Shown here: positions 27,901 to 36,790 of the stretch, piece by piece
Position numbering within the stretch: the first letter of the stretch is position 1
Layout: each line of letters opens with the position of its first letter
Assembly: GCA_944474755.1 (NCBI GenBank)
Contig: OX104112.1
Coordinates: 50,542,774-50,606,773 of the forward strand
Source: Limnoperna fortunei
Taxonomy: Eukaryota; Mollusca; Bivalvia; Mytilida; Modiolidae
Length of the DNA: 64,000 bases
Direction: 5' to 3'
Translations under genes and position numbers: made by a program
Notes under the pieces: generated by a model
The model's database searches: none
Told to the model about the DNA's origin: nothing
What the model saw: the letters and a program-made list of their open reading frames with translations, nothing else

Positions 27901-28169
27901 TCTTTTCACTTGGATGTCTTGCCCTCCCACCACCGTTAGATCCTCTATATCTTTTTTTAATTGTTATATTTATGCCATTTAAATAATTTTCTACTTTTAA
28001 ACATAATGACTATCTACATGTACTATGTATGAAGCTATTTTTTGATTATATTATTTTGCAATAGTTGGATTCAACAGTTAAAACAATGTGTAGAGTTTGC
28101 ATTTTACTTACCATTTGCACAAAATATACTAGTATGTAATGTAAGAATAAAAAATGCCAAGATCTCCAT
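12726..28169 (-). CDS. Two-Ig-domain single-pass membrane protein (five coding exons, join of pieces)
   Basis: Join 28169-28112, 18982-18677, 15869-15751, 14405-14222, 12928-12726. Every intron is GT...AG, the phases match at all four junctions (1, 1, 0, 1) and the exons total 870 bases (289 residues plus stop). Residues 1-18 are a hydrophobic signal peptide. Residues 20-121 are a V-like Ig domain with C39, W55 and C103 in a LYSC context, plus extra C48/C51. Residues 122-222 form a second Ig-like domain with C156 and C203, plus C195/C221, split by an intron. Residues 236-261 are a transmembrane helix followed by KCRRYSRKR and a short tail with no ITAM/ITIM seen. Likely N-glycosylation sites are N40, N126, N209 and N216. 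It should act at the cell surface as a receptor, adhesion or recognition protein; the ligand is unknown. An in-frame TGA precedes the ATG. The gene was assembled by eye without transcript evidence. Confidence 0.85.
12930..14220. other. Intron 4 of the Ig gene
   Basis: AT-rich with no recognisable insertion except simple runs (T run near 13480). Frames at 13559-13741 and 13762-13965 show no protein features. Confidence 0.6.
14222..14405 (-). CDS. Ig membrane protein, exon 4 (second half of Ig domain 2)
   Basis: 184 bases, entering in phase 0 after a TTGTCATTAAG acceptor and leaving in phase 1 at CACAG|GTGAGT. Encodes GDKVSSKLITEQQQDGIFYR ... NDCMSKVQLVCTIG ... TEVCT. C203 in LVCTIG is the expected F-strand cysteine of an Ig fold, and the membrane-proximal C195 and C221 may form an extra bridge. 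Confidence 0.85.
14560..15040 (-). mobile_element. Decayed SINE-like element in intron 3
   Basis: The minus strand ends in a tail with CTGAATATAGCTGAAATACT. The body aligns with the copy at 6958-7440: GGAGTGTGGCACTCTCC here against GAGCGTGGCATTTTTACC there, and CCCACTATGGTCCGCAG against CACTAATATGGTTTGCG. A C14 run is at about 14875. Opposing open frames over it are by-products. Confidence 0.6.
15340..15470 (-). mobile_element. SINE fragment, decayed
   Basis: CATGATGTCCAGTTTTTCTT and CCTTGTCAATTAAGGTTGAA match blocks of the SINE copy at 16855-17035 (catggtgtccagtttttatt, ccttgtcaattaagattcga). Confidence 0.5.
15751..15869 (-). CDS. Ig membrane protein, exon 3 (first half of Ig domain 2)
   Basis: 119 bases between acceptor TTTTCTCCTTACAAG and donor CTTAAT|GTAAGT. 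It completes an isoleucine codon (phase 1 in), encodes QPTNDTTDIIQNVVGGSIFD and VHLKKVYPLPTCTIFLN, and leaves in phase 0. C156 in PTCTIFLN is the B-strand cysteine expected to pair with C203 of the next exon. Confidence 0.85.
16008..16838. mobile_element. Family C non-autonomous element, diverged copy
   Basis: The left end reads CTAGAGGCTCCCAAAAGCCT then TGTATTGCTCATCTGAACCT. The interior shares CAATAACTCCTACAAGGAGT, GAGTGTTTTGTAGAGCTTTT and AGCCATGGTGGCCATTTTGG with copies at 20428-25128 and 55823-57323. The right end is decayed to AGGTGAACTAAA without the full hairpin. It lies in intron 2 of the Ig gene. Confidence 0.75.
16855..17035 (-). mobile_element. tRNA-derived SINE with A and B boxes
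   Basis: On the minus strand a tRNA-like head carries TGGTTAAGGTAG (A box, 17027-17016) and GGTTCGAGTC (B box, 16973-16964), the internal RNA polymerase III promoter pattern. The body (AATAAAAACTGGACACCATG and similar) matches the SINE at 40640-40785 and 8530-8692. The left tail is cut at about 16855. Confidence 0.8.
17196..18267. mobile_element. Pearl/Helentron-like element A, about six 165-170-bp core repeats
   Basis: Left end GAATGTGTTCATGGGACACG followed by ATGCCCCCGC. The interior is about six tandem units of AACAGGAAGTAGTTGTCCGA ... GATACTGAACCACCCTGCCA ... GTTTCTGAGAAAAGCTTGAC. The right end carries GTCCGGACGTACGGACAGAC and the hairpin CCCCCGACATGTCGTCGCGG then GGGCATAAAA. The left motif ATGCCCCCGC is the complement of the terminal GCGGGGGCAT. 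This layout is that of pearl elements described from bivalves and of DINE-1-like Helentron derivatives. It has no coding capacity and lies in intron 2 of the Ig gene. Confidence 0.85.
18677..18982 (-). CDS. Ig membrane protein, exon 2 (V-like Ig domain)
   Basis: 306 bases between acceptor TTTGCAG and donor GAAA|GTAAGG, phase 1 at both ends, so the domain is a symmetric 1-1 exon as is usual for Ig V exons. It encodes SWEIDTHPAVFGESVTLFCN ... CSRRWYGAKYLKLL ... DEEDVNILYSCTFGFYF. The B-strand Cys (C39), the core Trp (W55) and the Y-x-C F-strand Cys (C103) are all present. The local open frame runs past both splice sites, but the upstream AT-rich part is intron. Confidence 0.9.
19145..19640. repeat. 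Diverged direct repeat around a G run
   Basis: AAATGCTCATGATAGTTAGC / TGTATCAGTATACCGATTTT at 19170-19215 recurs at about 19468-19520. The two are separated by a run of about 20 G at 19407-19426. They lie in intron 1 of the Ig gene. The element is not identified. Confidence 0.6.
19703..20427. repeat. Array of about four 175-180-bp units behind a family-C-like left end
   Basis: It begins CAGAGGCTCTAAAGAGCCTG, TATCGCTCACC, then repeats units with ATCCAAACAATATTGCTAGT, CCCATAGGGTC and GTGGTGGCCATTTTGA. The units resemble the array at 8880-9870. A second family-C left end follows directly at 20428. Confidence 0.75.
20428..23150. mobile_element. Family C element with several about 480-bp units and 3' hairpin
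   Basis: Left end CTAGAGGCTCCCAGGAGCCT, GTATCGCTCACCTGAACC. Internal units begin near 21600, 22090 and 22600 (GTTCAAGGGGAATAACTCTT, AATGGAGTGTTTCGTAGAGC, AGCCATGGTGGCCATGTTGG). The 3' end is a GACGACG tract and the hairpin AGCTCACATGACCCTTCGGG / TCAGGTGAGCT, whose outer arm complements the left GCTCACCTGA. Element A copy 2 is inserted at about 20853-21594. No coding capacity. Confidence 0.85.
20853..21594. mobile_element. Pearl-like element A, copy 2, nested in family C
   Basis: Same ends as at 17196-18267 (ATGTGTCCATGGGACACG and a GCCCC...GTCGCGGGGGGCAT hairpin) and four core repeats. Family C sequence reading GATTAAAAAAA then TGTTCAAGG at 56245-56275 is split here by the element, which gives an unoccupied reference site. 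No target duplication beyond the A run is apparent. Confidence 0.88.
23151..25128. mobile_element. Second, partial family C unit with 3' hairpin
   Basis: Immediately after the first right end the sequence re-enters a family C unit in mid-course (AAATCAATTAAAACCGATTA), is interrupted by element B (23313-24720), then resumes and reaches a second GACCCTTCGGGTCAGGTGAG hairpin end at about 25128. This implies tandem insertion or unequal exchange between copies. Confidence 0.8.
23313..24720. mobile_element. Helentron-like element B with an exact 146-bp satellite
   Basis: Left end CAAGTGTGGACACAG and TGTCTCGCCTGC. Right end is the hairpin TGTCTCGCCTCCAGCGAC / CGTCGCAGGCGAGACA. Between them the block CTTTAACGTAGT recurs at 23479, 23625, 23771, 23917, 24063, 24209, 24355 and 24501, always 146 bases apart, with few substitutions. 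The flanks are family C (GAAGCA | AAAATGGC, compare GAGGCAAAAATGGC at about 56390), so the insertion site is readable. Non-coding. Confidence 0.9.
25129..26560. other. Intron 1 stretch with weak degenerate repeats
   Basis: From about 25520 to 25950 blocks such as AAAATGGCTGCCACAATATG and TTCTCCAAGTTTGAATCAAA recur loosely at about 150-200 bp. No gene and no clear element ends. Confidence 0.5.
26562..26860. mobile_element. Short pearl/Helentron-like element E
   Basis: Left end CGAGTGTGGACTGTGAGC, then GGGATACCCCCC. Right end GACAGACAGACGGATAGACA and a hairpin made of a C run, AAATAGTTGT and a G run flanked by TATAA/TATAAT. Same plan as elements A, B and D but only about 300 bp with no tandem core. 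Confidence 0.75.
26922..27105. repeat. Isolated diverged copy of the 146-bp unit
   Basis: TTACAGAGGAACTGCCTAAT, CCAAAAACTTTAACTTAGTC and GATATACCAAATAATGTTAT align with one 146-bp unit of element B with several small deletions. No terminal hairpin accompanies it. Confidence 0.8.
27106..28111. other. Rest of intron 1 of the Ig gene
   Basis: AT-rich, no recognised element or reading frame. Confidence 0.5.
28112..28169 (-). CDS. Ig membrane protein, exon 1 coding part (signal peptide)
   Basis: MEILAFFILTLHTSIFCAN then phase 1 into GTAAGT (donor at 28111). ATGG context at the start, with an in-frame TGA nine codons or fewer upstream. A strong acceptor (GTTTTCTTTTCAG) at 28237 suggests the exon runs 28236-28112 and that a separate non-coding first exon with the promoter lies further right; it was not located. 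Confidence 0.85.
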
Positions 28170-28239
28170 GTAGAAGAATTGTCATTATTGCCACTCAAGT
28201 TTTAAAATATCCTCTGCCGTTTGTCTTGTAAATGTACTG

Positions 28240-28707
28240 AAAAGAAAACAATTAACACATATAAGGAAGTTTAACAACTGATAAGTTCAATTTTAAAAGT
28301 TTACAAATAGTGTCATATTATTTGTGCTGTCTTCTAGTACATGTATATGAGAAATTGTAATGGCTGAGTAACCATCACTTCATTAAACCTTACTTCTTAT
28401 TCTATATCTTCCAAAGACTAAACTGAAAACTGAAAATACCAAGGTGATGAATTCCTTCATGGCATAATGTATTTGTCACCTTGGTATTTTTTTTAACATT
28501 TTTATCAAAATACTTAAACAAAACAAAGTGAAAACCCACCATCCCATCAACTTTTGTATTGTTTTAAATTTATCAAAAACAATTTTACATTTCAAAAGTT
28601 TTCAACATGACAAACTACGGCTACAGCCACACTTTTAGTATTGTATAGGAAACACCCCTCCCCCCACCCTTTTTACCTAAATTTATCATAGAGCTGCAAA
28701 TGTCATA
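28240..28707. other. Upstream flank of the Ig gene
   Basis: Contains an inverted pair CCAAGGTGATGAATTCC / GTCACCTTGGTATTTT near 28440-28490. The promoter is not identified. Confidence 0.4.
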
Positions 28708-30955
28708 CACCCCCTGAAACGTAAAACATTCCCGTACGAACGTTAAACGGACCAACCAAAAACGACATACGAACAGACGAAGAACGAACAAAAATTAACC
28801 AATCAGAGACAAGCTATACGCTTCAATCGTTCCTATGTGTGAAAACGAATGGAGACGCCTATATCGTGCTTTGTAAAAATCAAGAAACGTTCGATCATTT
28901 TAAATAAAATCTTGATAATCAAGCTGGTTTATAGTAAAACAAATAAAAAATTGAAAAGGAATAAATAATAAAATAATTATACTTTATTTTCATTAAATCA
29001 TCATTTAAATGATTTGTGACAGCTCAAACAGGTAATACACACATAAAAAACGTGACAACATAACAAGCCTACGAGAAAATTTGTGTGGTTGAGTATTTTT
29101 ATTAAATATTCATGTTCGTGATTTTGGCTAAACATGGAAATGTTTTGATAATGGACCTATCAATATTTTTTATCACAGTGTAAAAAGAAACAAGCTTAAT
29201 CGTCCATTTTATTTTGATTACTAACAGTAATTATTACACATTTCCGAGGAAACTTTTATAATTAATCTTTATTACATGTAATGAAATGTACTAATCCAAC
29301 TGTATATTTTTTATGTGTTATATATTTGTTAAACCTTATAGTTTCATAAATTAAGGGGCAATTTATTACAAAAATTCTCTATTGGAAAATGTTTATCAAG
29401 GACAAGGTGGTGTTCAAATAACACATTTAAAATCACTCCCGAGACCTTTGCAAGAATATTAAAAACAATAATTAACCTAAAAAAAAAACTAGTGAGACCC
29501 TCGAGATACAATTAAAAACTAAATTAAACATATAAAATCACTCCTGATACATAAGAAATGCAATCAAAAACCATAATACAAATATAAAATCAATCCTGAG
29601 ACCTTAGCTATGCAGTTAAAAACCATATTTCACATACAAAATCACTCCCGAGAACTTAGCAATATAATTAAAAACCATATTACACTTATAAAGTCAGTCC
29701 TGAGACCCTACCAATACAATTAAAAACCATATTTCACATACAAAATCACCCCTGAGACCTTTGTGATACAATTAAAAACAATATTACACGTATAAAATCA
29801 CTCCTCAGACCTTTGTGATACAATTAAAAACCATTATATATACGGTATATAAAATCACTCCGAGACCCTAGCAATACAATTAAAAACCATATTTCACATG
29901 CAAAATCACTCCTGAGACTTTTGCAATACAATTAAAAACCATATTTTACATGCAAAATCACTTCTGAGACTTTTGCAATACAATTAAAACCAATATTTCA
30001 CATACAAAATCACTCCTGAGACCCTAGCAATACATTTAAAAACCATATTTCACATACAAAATCACTCCCGAGACCCTATCTATACAATTAAAAACTATAT
30101 TACACATATAAAATCACTCCTGAGACCTTTGTGATACAATTAAAAACCATATTTCACATACAAATTCACTCCTGACACCTTACAAGATGCAATATTAAAC
30201 CATAGCATACTATTATTAACTTCTTTGACCTAACTAAGAGATGCTAAATCAGTTGTGAGACATTATATATGCAATTTAAAACCTAGGAAATGAAATGTCT
30301 GTATTTCCAAACATATCTTGTGCCATCAAATTAAGATTTTATGCAAGATTATTCAGTTTTATTAAGTTTGCTGTGTAAACAGCTATTCAGTTTTTGTATC
30401 AAATGAAGACAATGTAGGGATGTTCAAAGACTTTAGGATAAAACATACATTTTTAAAAGGTTTTAGGTACTAAAATAGAAAAATTTCATGTGTTTATAAA
30501 ATTTGGAGAGTGTTCAAATAAATCATATTTATTTGTACAACCTGAATATTGTAGATTTACATATAACAAAATAGACGAAGAAAGTATTTCAAATTGTTTA
30601 TGTTTATATTTAATTTAAAACATGTTCATGGTTTTAATGAATTTATAGTTTTAAAATAAATACAATTTATTTGACATTTTAATGTTCAGGTTATTTTAAT
30701 TTGATAACAGAATGTAGTATTTTCTATCAGACTAACAAAGTGTAAAATATTTTCTTTTGCAAATGCTGACGAACGAATGAACCTTTATTTTTACCTGTTC
30801 TGTGCATGCGGACGAACGAACGGTTTTTATTTACTTGTTTTGCGCATGCGGACGGAAGAACGAACGTACAGATGGATGAACGGAAAACGATATACGAACG
30901 AACGGAAAACGACATACAAACGTATAAATGGGAACGTTTTACGTTTCAGGGGGTG
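28708..30955. mobile_element. TIR element (about 2.25 kb) carrying a minisatellite
   Basis: Left end CACCCCCTGAAACGTAAAAC, right end GTTTTACGTTTCAGGGGGTG as its inverse, flanked by TA on both sides, as in Tc1/mariner-type insertions. Subterminal CGAACG-rich stretches at both ends (GACATACGAACAGACGAAGA; GAACGAACGGAAAACGACAT) extend the inverted similarity. No transposase is encoded. Open frames at 30727-31067 come from the ACGAACGG repeats. Confidence 0.8.
29410..30210. repeat. Minisatellite, unit about 57-60 bp
   Basis: About thirteen diverged units of CACATACAAAATCACTCCTG / AGACCTTTGCAATACAATTA / AAAACCATATTT lie inside the TIR element at 28708-30955. Confidence 0.88.
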
Positions 30956-30959
30956 TAAT

Positions 30960-31789
30960 AATTTGTTTGTACAAATAACCTTAAATATCTCATTTATTAA
31001 TTTAATTATTTCTTTCAAAGGAGTTTCGAAGATCTCTGTTAACACCAAAGAATCAATTTTGGCTTAATTTGCATGATTCGTAGTTGGAGTGCTACTTAAA
31101 AAAACAATACAGATAAGATTCTAGATAAAGTTTATAATATAACTAACTTGATCTTTTATTTACGCCACACCAAATTTCTTGTTCGACAGACTGCACATAT
31201 TTGATCGAAATTAAAAAAATAATATTAAACAATTTTTACCCCTCCCCACAAAAGGAAAGTTGTCAATTTCACTGCATCTACAAACAAAATTTGAAAAAAG
31301 GAAATCAACCGCCATGCGATTCTATTAGTAAGAATATTTGATGTACATGAAGAGCGGCATGGTTTCCAAAAACATGGCAGTTTCTTTCGGTGACTGTACT
31401 AGTATGTTATCACAGCTTTTTCAAAAATGTGTCGAAATCAAAGATTTCAACCTTAGCATCAACAGATTAGGATACAGCAAATTTTGACTCAAATTTGAAA
31501 TAATTTTTCATGAGAAAACACTAAATAAAGACTATTTGTATTTGTAGTAATTCTCAATTCATATAGGCTGTTGGAGCAGAATTGTCAGATCACCATAATA
31601 AACTAAATTCTTCTAACACTTCAAAATTTGTTGGTTGCATCGTGAAATTGTAGCCCAGTTTTACAACAATGAAGCACCTTCTGATTTTTAATCTTCACCT
31701 AGATCAAAAATGGTCACAGAGTCTACAATATTGAAGCTAATTAATCTTTTGTTGACATTATTGCTTTGGTTGGGATTATGACAACCATA
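30960..31789. other. Gene-free gap
   Basis: AT-rich, no reading frame or repeat ends recognised. Confidence 0.5.
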
Positions 31790-32560
31790 AACTAGAGGTT
31801 CCCAGGAGCCTGTTATCGCTCACCTGGAACTCAAATGACTTTAACTATATTTAAATTTTTGCAATTTACAGTTTCAGTCTATTTGTTATAGCTTTTAAGT
31901 AACTGTGAAAAAACTAAACATTTCTTCAAAAATTTTGGCTAAGTACAACAAGTCCTATAAGGTGCCATCAGACAATTTCTGAAAATTAAATGATTTGAAA
32001 GCCTTGCCCTTTAGGACAATTTACATTTAGGAATTTACAATTTAACTCTAAATGTGACAGACTAAATTGATTATTTGTCCAAATTTGTAATTAAAGGGCA
32101 ACAATACCTATAAAGATTTATCACGCGATTTTCGAATAAGCAATTATTGTAGGCCTTGCTTTGCTGATCATTTGTGCAATTTACATTTTCAATCTACCGT
32201 TTATAGTTTTCAAGTTACAGGACAAAAAAGGAAAATTTAATGAAAAGTTGCCATTTTAGGGCAATAAGGAGTCATCTGCCAATTTCAGACCAATTAGGTG
32301 AATTGTAGGGCTTATATTGCTGATCATTTTTGCTATTTATAGTTAGGCTGTTATGGTTTTTAAGTTGCAGGACGAAAAACATAAAATTTCATAACAAAAT
32401 TACCATTTAAGGGCAATAACTCCTATAAAGAGTCATCTGACAATTTCAAACCAATGCTATGGAATTGTAGGGCTTGTATTGTTGATTACTTTTGCTATTT
32501 ATAGTTTCACTCTAGCTGTAATAGTTTTTAATTTACAGGACAAACATTATCAGATCACTC
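31790..32560. mobile_element. Family C-related element, 3'-truncated
   Basis: It starts CTAGAGGTTCCCAGGAGCCT, TATCGCTCACCTGG and contains GGGCAATAACTCCTATAAAG and related units of about 170-190 bp. No 3' hairpin is found before the next element at 32579. Confidence 0.7.
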
Positions 32561-32578
32561 CTTAAATCTGCATATAGT

Positions 32579-33181
32579 CAGGGGCGTAGCTGGACCTAAA
32601 TTTGATGTACGCAAAATTACGGCGAGGGGTCTGAGCAAAGCCCCCCTGAAGCTCCCGGATTTTAGCTATTTTGAACAGTTTTGAACCACTTTTTGAGAGA
32701 CCTTAACTGGGCTTCAAATATGATTATGACATGACGGAAAACCAAATCTACTTTTGGCTCAACAAAATACGGTAGATATATTGGAAAATTGAATAGGTGA
32801 ACGTTTTCCCATTTCAAAGTTAACACTTTATATTTGACATCATCGGTGATGGAATGATGCTCGCCGTCGAGCTTCAATATGTCTGGATAAGGTGTTGACG
32901 ATTCGAGAAACTCAGTCCTTGACGAAGAGGTCATTTTAAATTTTATGCAATGCAAACTTTTAAAAAAGTAAAACGCAAACTTATACGGTCGGAAGAGTAC
33001 AATTTCCGGATTGATGGTGTTTATGAATGCGGAGACGAGTTATAGGATTGTAGTTTATATTATCTGAATTGAAAAGTATAAATTTAACGCTGCATGAAGA
33101 CATTTTTGTCACTTTTTAATTTTTGTTACTGTTTCCGAAAGTACGCAACTGCGTATTTGCGTAAAGGCAGCTACGCCCCTG
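32579..33181. mobile_element. 603-bp TIR element, CAGGGGCGTAGCTG ends
   Basis: CAGGGGCGTAGCTG at the left and CAGCTACGCCCCTG at the right are perfect inverted ends, flanked by ATAGT on each side (32574-32578 and 33182-33186). If the ends are taken one base further out (TCAGG...CCTGA) the duplication is TAG. The two readings point to different superfamilies, so none is claimed. A 97-codon frame inside (32955-32662) has no family features. Confidence 0.75.
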
Positions 33182-33186
33182 ATAGT

Positions 33187-34345
33187 GGACATAATAGTAT
33201 AACATGTTTTTCATCTTCTTTGCAACTGTTACTGTTGTTACAACATGTCCAACTGGCCAGGTGCAATATAATTTTAAAATATTTATGTATCAAAATTGAA
33301 AAATAACACGTCACTATACTAAACAATTTAGTTGGTTAGTTGATTACAATGGAAAGGTGAAAAGGAAGTTAATTATGTCAAGAACAAGGTACAAAATTTT
33401 AAGTACCTTATTAAAAGACATATTTGTCTTTCCAATACTAAAGTAAATTCCCATTGCTCAACATTATAACATATATACAGAATTTTGTAAAACAATTTTA
33501 GTGTTTACATGTATGTATAATGTTCTATGTACAATCTAATAAAATTTCTTTACTCATACCCTGGAGGCACTTATTCTTTTATTCTTAGATTTTATTATAT
33601 AAAATATTACAAGTTTAAAGAAAATTCATTGATAATTATAGAATAAAATTATATCTTTATCCCCATTGTTTTTTTACCTAGTTTTTGCATTTCATAAGAA
33701 AGTGGACTTCATCTTCATCTTCCACCTCTTTATTTACATATTGTATTAATTAAAGATAAAATTTAATAATTATACAGACACAGAAATTTATTGGAAACTT
33801 CAATGATTTCACTAGTTTGAACTAGTTCTTTGTAGATAAAATTAGATTAGAGTATTTATAGACTGTAGGGTATTCATTATTTACATTCTTGATATATTTT
33901 CATGATAGACAAGGAAATTTGAATAACAACTCTAAAGATACTTAAAAATATTAATTTATCAGTACGGTTTGAAAAGCAAAATGTGGCTTAAATAATCTTA
34001 AATAATTCTTATAATTGACAATGAAATTTAGCTTTGCGCATAAAAGTGTGGCTGTATTGTATGTACATAACATATTCTTGCGTTTCAATCACTTACAATA
34101 AACAACCTTGTCACATTCAGAATAGTAATATCTATAAAATGATGATGATTTTTAGCACAATCCAATTTTTTGTTTTCCACTTGTGCCAATTTTTGAACGT
34201 TTTTTTTTGTTTCAAGATGATAACTGTCCCATATGAATGCCACTTTTTTTTCAATATAAAATGGTTCTGCACAAGTGTTGTACATAAAGAAAAATAAAAA
34301 TATTCAATACCAAAAAAATATTTGATTAATTATGCTTAGTGGCTC
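33187..34345. other. Gene-free AT-rich gap
   Basis: No coding or repeat structure recognised. Confidence 0.5.
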
Positions 34346-34347
34346 AG

Positions 34348-34420
34348 TTAATATTACATTTTTATCTGGCTGATATATCATGACAGTGACCTATATAAAA
34401 GTCATTAATTGAATAATATA
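34348..34420. repeat. Dispersed repeat, copy 2
   Basis: TATCTGGCTGATATATCATG and AAAGTCATTAATTGAATAAT match the block at 30-108 in the same orientation. Confidence 0.6.
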
Positions 34421-34566
34421 GATAATAGTAATACTTGAGAAAAACAAATTTATGAGTAAAATTCATTTATGTTGCAATTGTGTACCATACTTTCAGTTAC
34501 TAATATACGATATTAGTACATTGTCAGAAAATATTGTTTATTTGTACGAGCCAGAGAATATTCTTA

Positions 34567-34666
34567 CAGTGTCAGAAAATATAAAATTTATTTGTACGAG
34601 CTTCTGCCTCGCATTTCTAACCCGTTTCGCTGCGAGTACAAATAAATTTTATATTTTCTGACACTG
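34567..34666. repeat. 100-bp palindrome
   Basis: CAGTGTCAGAAAATATAAAA and its inverse TTTTATATTTTCTGACACTG bound a centre with CTGCCTCGCATTTCTAACCC. It belongs to a larger repeated block: sequence from about 34577-34790 (ATTTTCTGACACTGTACGAATATTG ... GACGTCACAAA) recurs directly at about 35025-35190, and TTTTTATCCTGCAATC recurs inverted as GATTGCAGGATAAAA at 34915. Confidence 0.8.
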
Positions 34667-35242
34667 TACGAATATTGTTTTTATCCTGCAATCCTTAAAT
34701 ACGTTTTATAATACTAAAAAACATTCACTTTTAGCCGATTTCTCAGTTAAAATTTTCGGCGCATATTCTAGTGATACTGACGTCACAAATGTAATAAACC
34801 AGAACAGACTAAATTTCGTAGGAAGTGAGGTCAAGGGTACCAGGAGATTTTATTCGTCACTGCCAAATAAAGCAAAAATTTATTTGGCAATCTTTATTGT
34901 ACAGTAAATGTACTGATTGCAGGATAAAATAATATATTTATACGTCTCTGTACGAGCCTCAGAAACAGTAGAAATACGAGGCTCTGCTCAGCATTTCTTA
35001 CCTGTTTTGCAGAGAGTATAAATAAACTTTGTATTTTCTGACAATGTATGAATAATATTGTTTTTATTCTGCAAACAGAAAATACATTAAACAATATTGA
35101 AAAACATGAATAAAATGCACTTTAGCTCATTTTTCACTTGAAATTTTTGGGGCGTATTGATTGACAGCCAGACGTCACAAACAAATATCGTATTGACAAC
35201 ATGCTGACTGCAGTGCCCGCAAAACTTGTGACAATGGGTCCG

Positions 35243-36496
35243 AGGCCGCTCTATCTATCTATCTGCCAGTAATGTCGAACCCCTGGTGGGGACCTAGACA
35301 TATTGCGCGTCTGCTGGAAAGACTGTTAGTAAAGAGTAAAGACTAGAATAGGATAGAGTTTAAATGAGATATAAAAAAAAGGAAGATAGTAGGGTTATGT
35401 TAAAAATAAAAATAAAATAAAAAAATCAAAAATGTTCTATGTAAGCTTATGGGGAGACATGTCCAACACAGCTTGTAGCTTTGTTGAACTGCTCAATCGT
35501 TTTACATGAGACAATGTCTGGTGGTAAATTGTTCCAATGAAATATGGTTCGAGGGAAAAATGAGTATTTGTAATAATCAGTTGTAGCAGTGATTAGTTGA
35601 TAGGCCAGTGGATGAGAATGTCTTGACTTCCTAGTCATTGGGGTAAGGTTTCCGGAAATGGGAATTTCTACGAGATAGTTGGTTATCTTAAACATCACGG
35701 AGAGACAACTGTCTATGCGCCGTTGATCTAATCTGCGCCAATGTAGAGATTCAAGCATCTCTGATACACTGGAAAGTCTCCTGTAATCATTCTTGACCCA
35801 CCGTGCTGCCCTGCGTTGCACTGCCTCGATCTGGTTTGTGAGCGTGTCTGTGTACGGGGACCAGACAGAGGAACAATACTCCAATTGAGGCCTTACTAAC
35901 ATTTTGTAGGCTGTTGCTTTAAGGGGTTCAGAGTGAGTTTTTATATTCCTACGTAGGAAGCCTAAGCTACAATTAGCTTTTTGAGTTATTCTGTTGATGT
36001 GGGTATCCCAGGTCAAGTCTGATGTGATGTCCACCCCTAAGTATCTAGCTGAGGAGGTTGAATCCAGCTGGATGCCATACAAAAAGTATTTGTTGTGTAC
36101 CGGTGTTTTAGACCTAGTAACATGGATCACCTGACATTTGGATGGGTTGAACTCCATATCCCAGTCATGGCTCCATTTTTCAAGAGTGCAAAGATCATTT
36201 TGGAGGACTTTTGATTGATATTTGGATGTGAGTGTTAGATAGATGGCTGTGTCGTCAGCAAACAGCCTTACTTTGGACTGTATATTTTCTGGTAGGTCGT
36301 TGATATATACTAAGAATAATAGGGGCCCAAGCACAGAGCCTTGGGGAACCCCAGAGGGAACAGGAATGGAAGGAGAGCATATGCCATTTATAACAACTGA
36401 TTGTAGCCTATCATCCAGGAAGGCCTTGATCCATTTAAGATTTAAACCTCTTATGCCATATCTATGGAGTTTCTGGAGAAGTTTTTCATGGCTCAA
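35243..36496 (-). mobile_element. 5'-truncated LINE, minus strand
   Basis: The coding frame 36496-35447 is followed on the minus strand by about 200 bp of untranslated sequence ending at a (GATA)n tail, GGCAGATAGATAGATAGAG, near 35243. The truncation point at the 5' side falls between reverse transcriptase motifs A and B, as is common for LINE copies made by incomplete reverse transcription. Confidence 0.8.
35447..36496 (-). pseudogene. LINE reverse transcriptase, palm to C-terminus (349 residues, no true start)
   Basis: The open frame starts at a TTG rather than ATG, with a TGA two codons upstream, so it is a fragment. Motif B is PSGVPQGSVLGPLLFLVYIN, the catalytic motif C is LFADDTAIY, and the thumb has YLGVDITSDLTWDTHI and YCSSVWSPYTDTLTNQIEAV. 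The order and spacing match CR1/Jockey-group non-LTR retrotransposons. The motif A aspartate is missing, and there is no endonuclease domain, so it cannot be active. The frame is otherwise open to its stop, which suggests a fairly recent insertion. Exact clade unresolved. Confidence 0.88.
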
Positions 36497-36790
36497 TAGT
36501 CAAGGTCCTTGGGGCTTGAGGCTCCGCGGATATAGACTTTTAGAACTAAATTTTAAGTGTATGGAAGCTTATTTTTCCAATGAAATTTACCCAGTCGCGA
36601 GCATTCAAAAAAATTATTTTAAATGCATTTAAAAAATTCTTTTTGGAAGAATTTACAATCTTCCATCCAAGGATGTTCCAATGATTGATTAAAGGAATAA
36701 AGACAAAATAATATGAACCACGCGAGTTTACCGAGAAATCACATTTTAAACATTAAAATTCGTCCTGTTCTGTAGTAACCACGTAATAAC

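Noticed and set aside
30777..31067. 96-residue frame with a Cys-rich start
   Set aside because: Runs through the ACGAACGG subterminal repeats of the TIR element at 28708-30955.
32662..32955. 97-residue minus-strand frame
   Set aside because: Sits inside the 603-bp TIR element and shows no recognisable domain; could not be supported as a gene.
36243..36632. 129-residue plus-strand frame
   Set aside because: Antisense shadow of the LINE reverse transcriptase.
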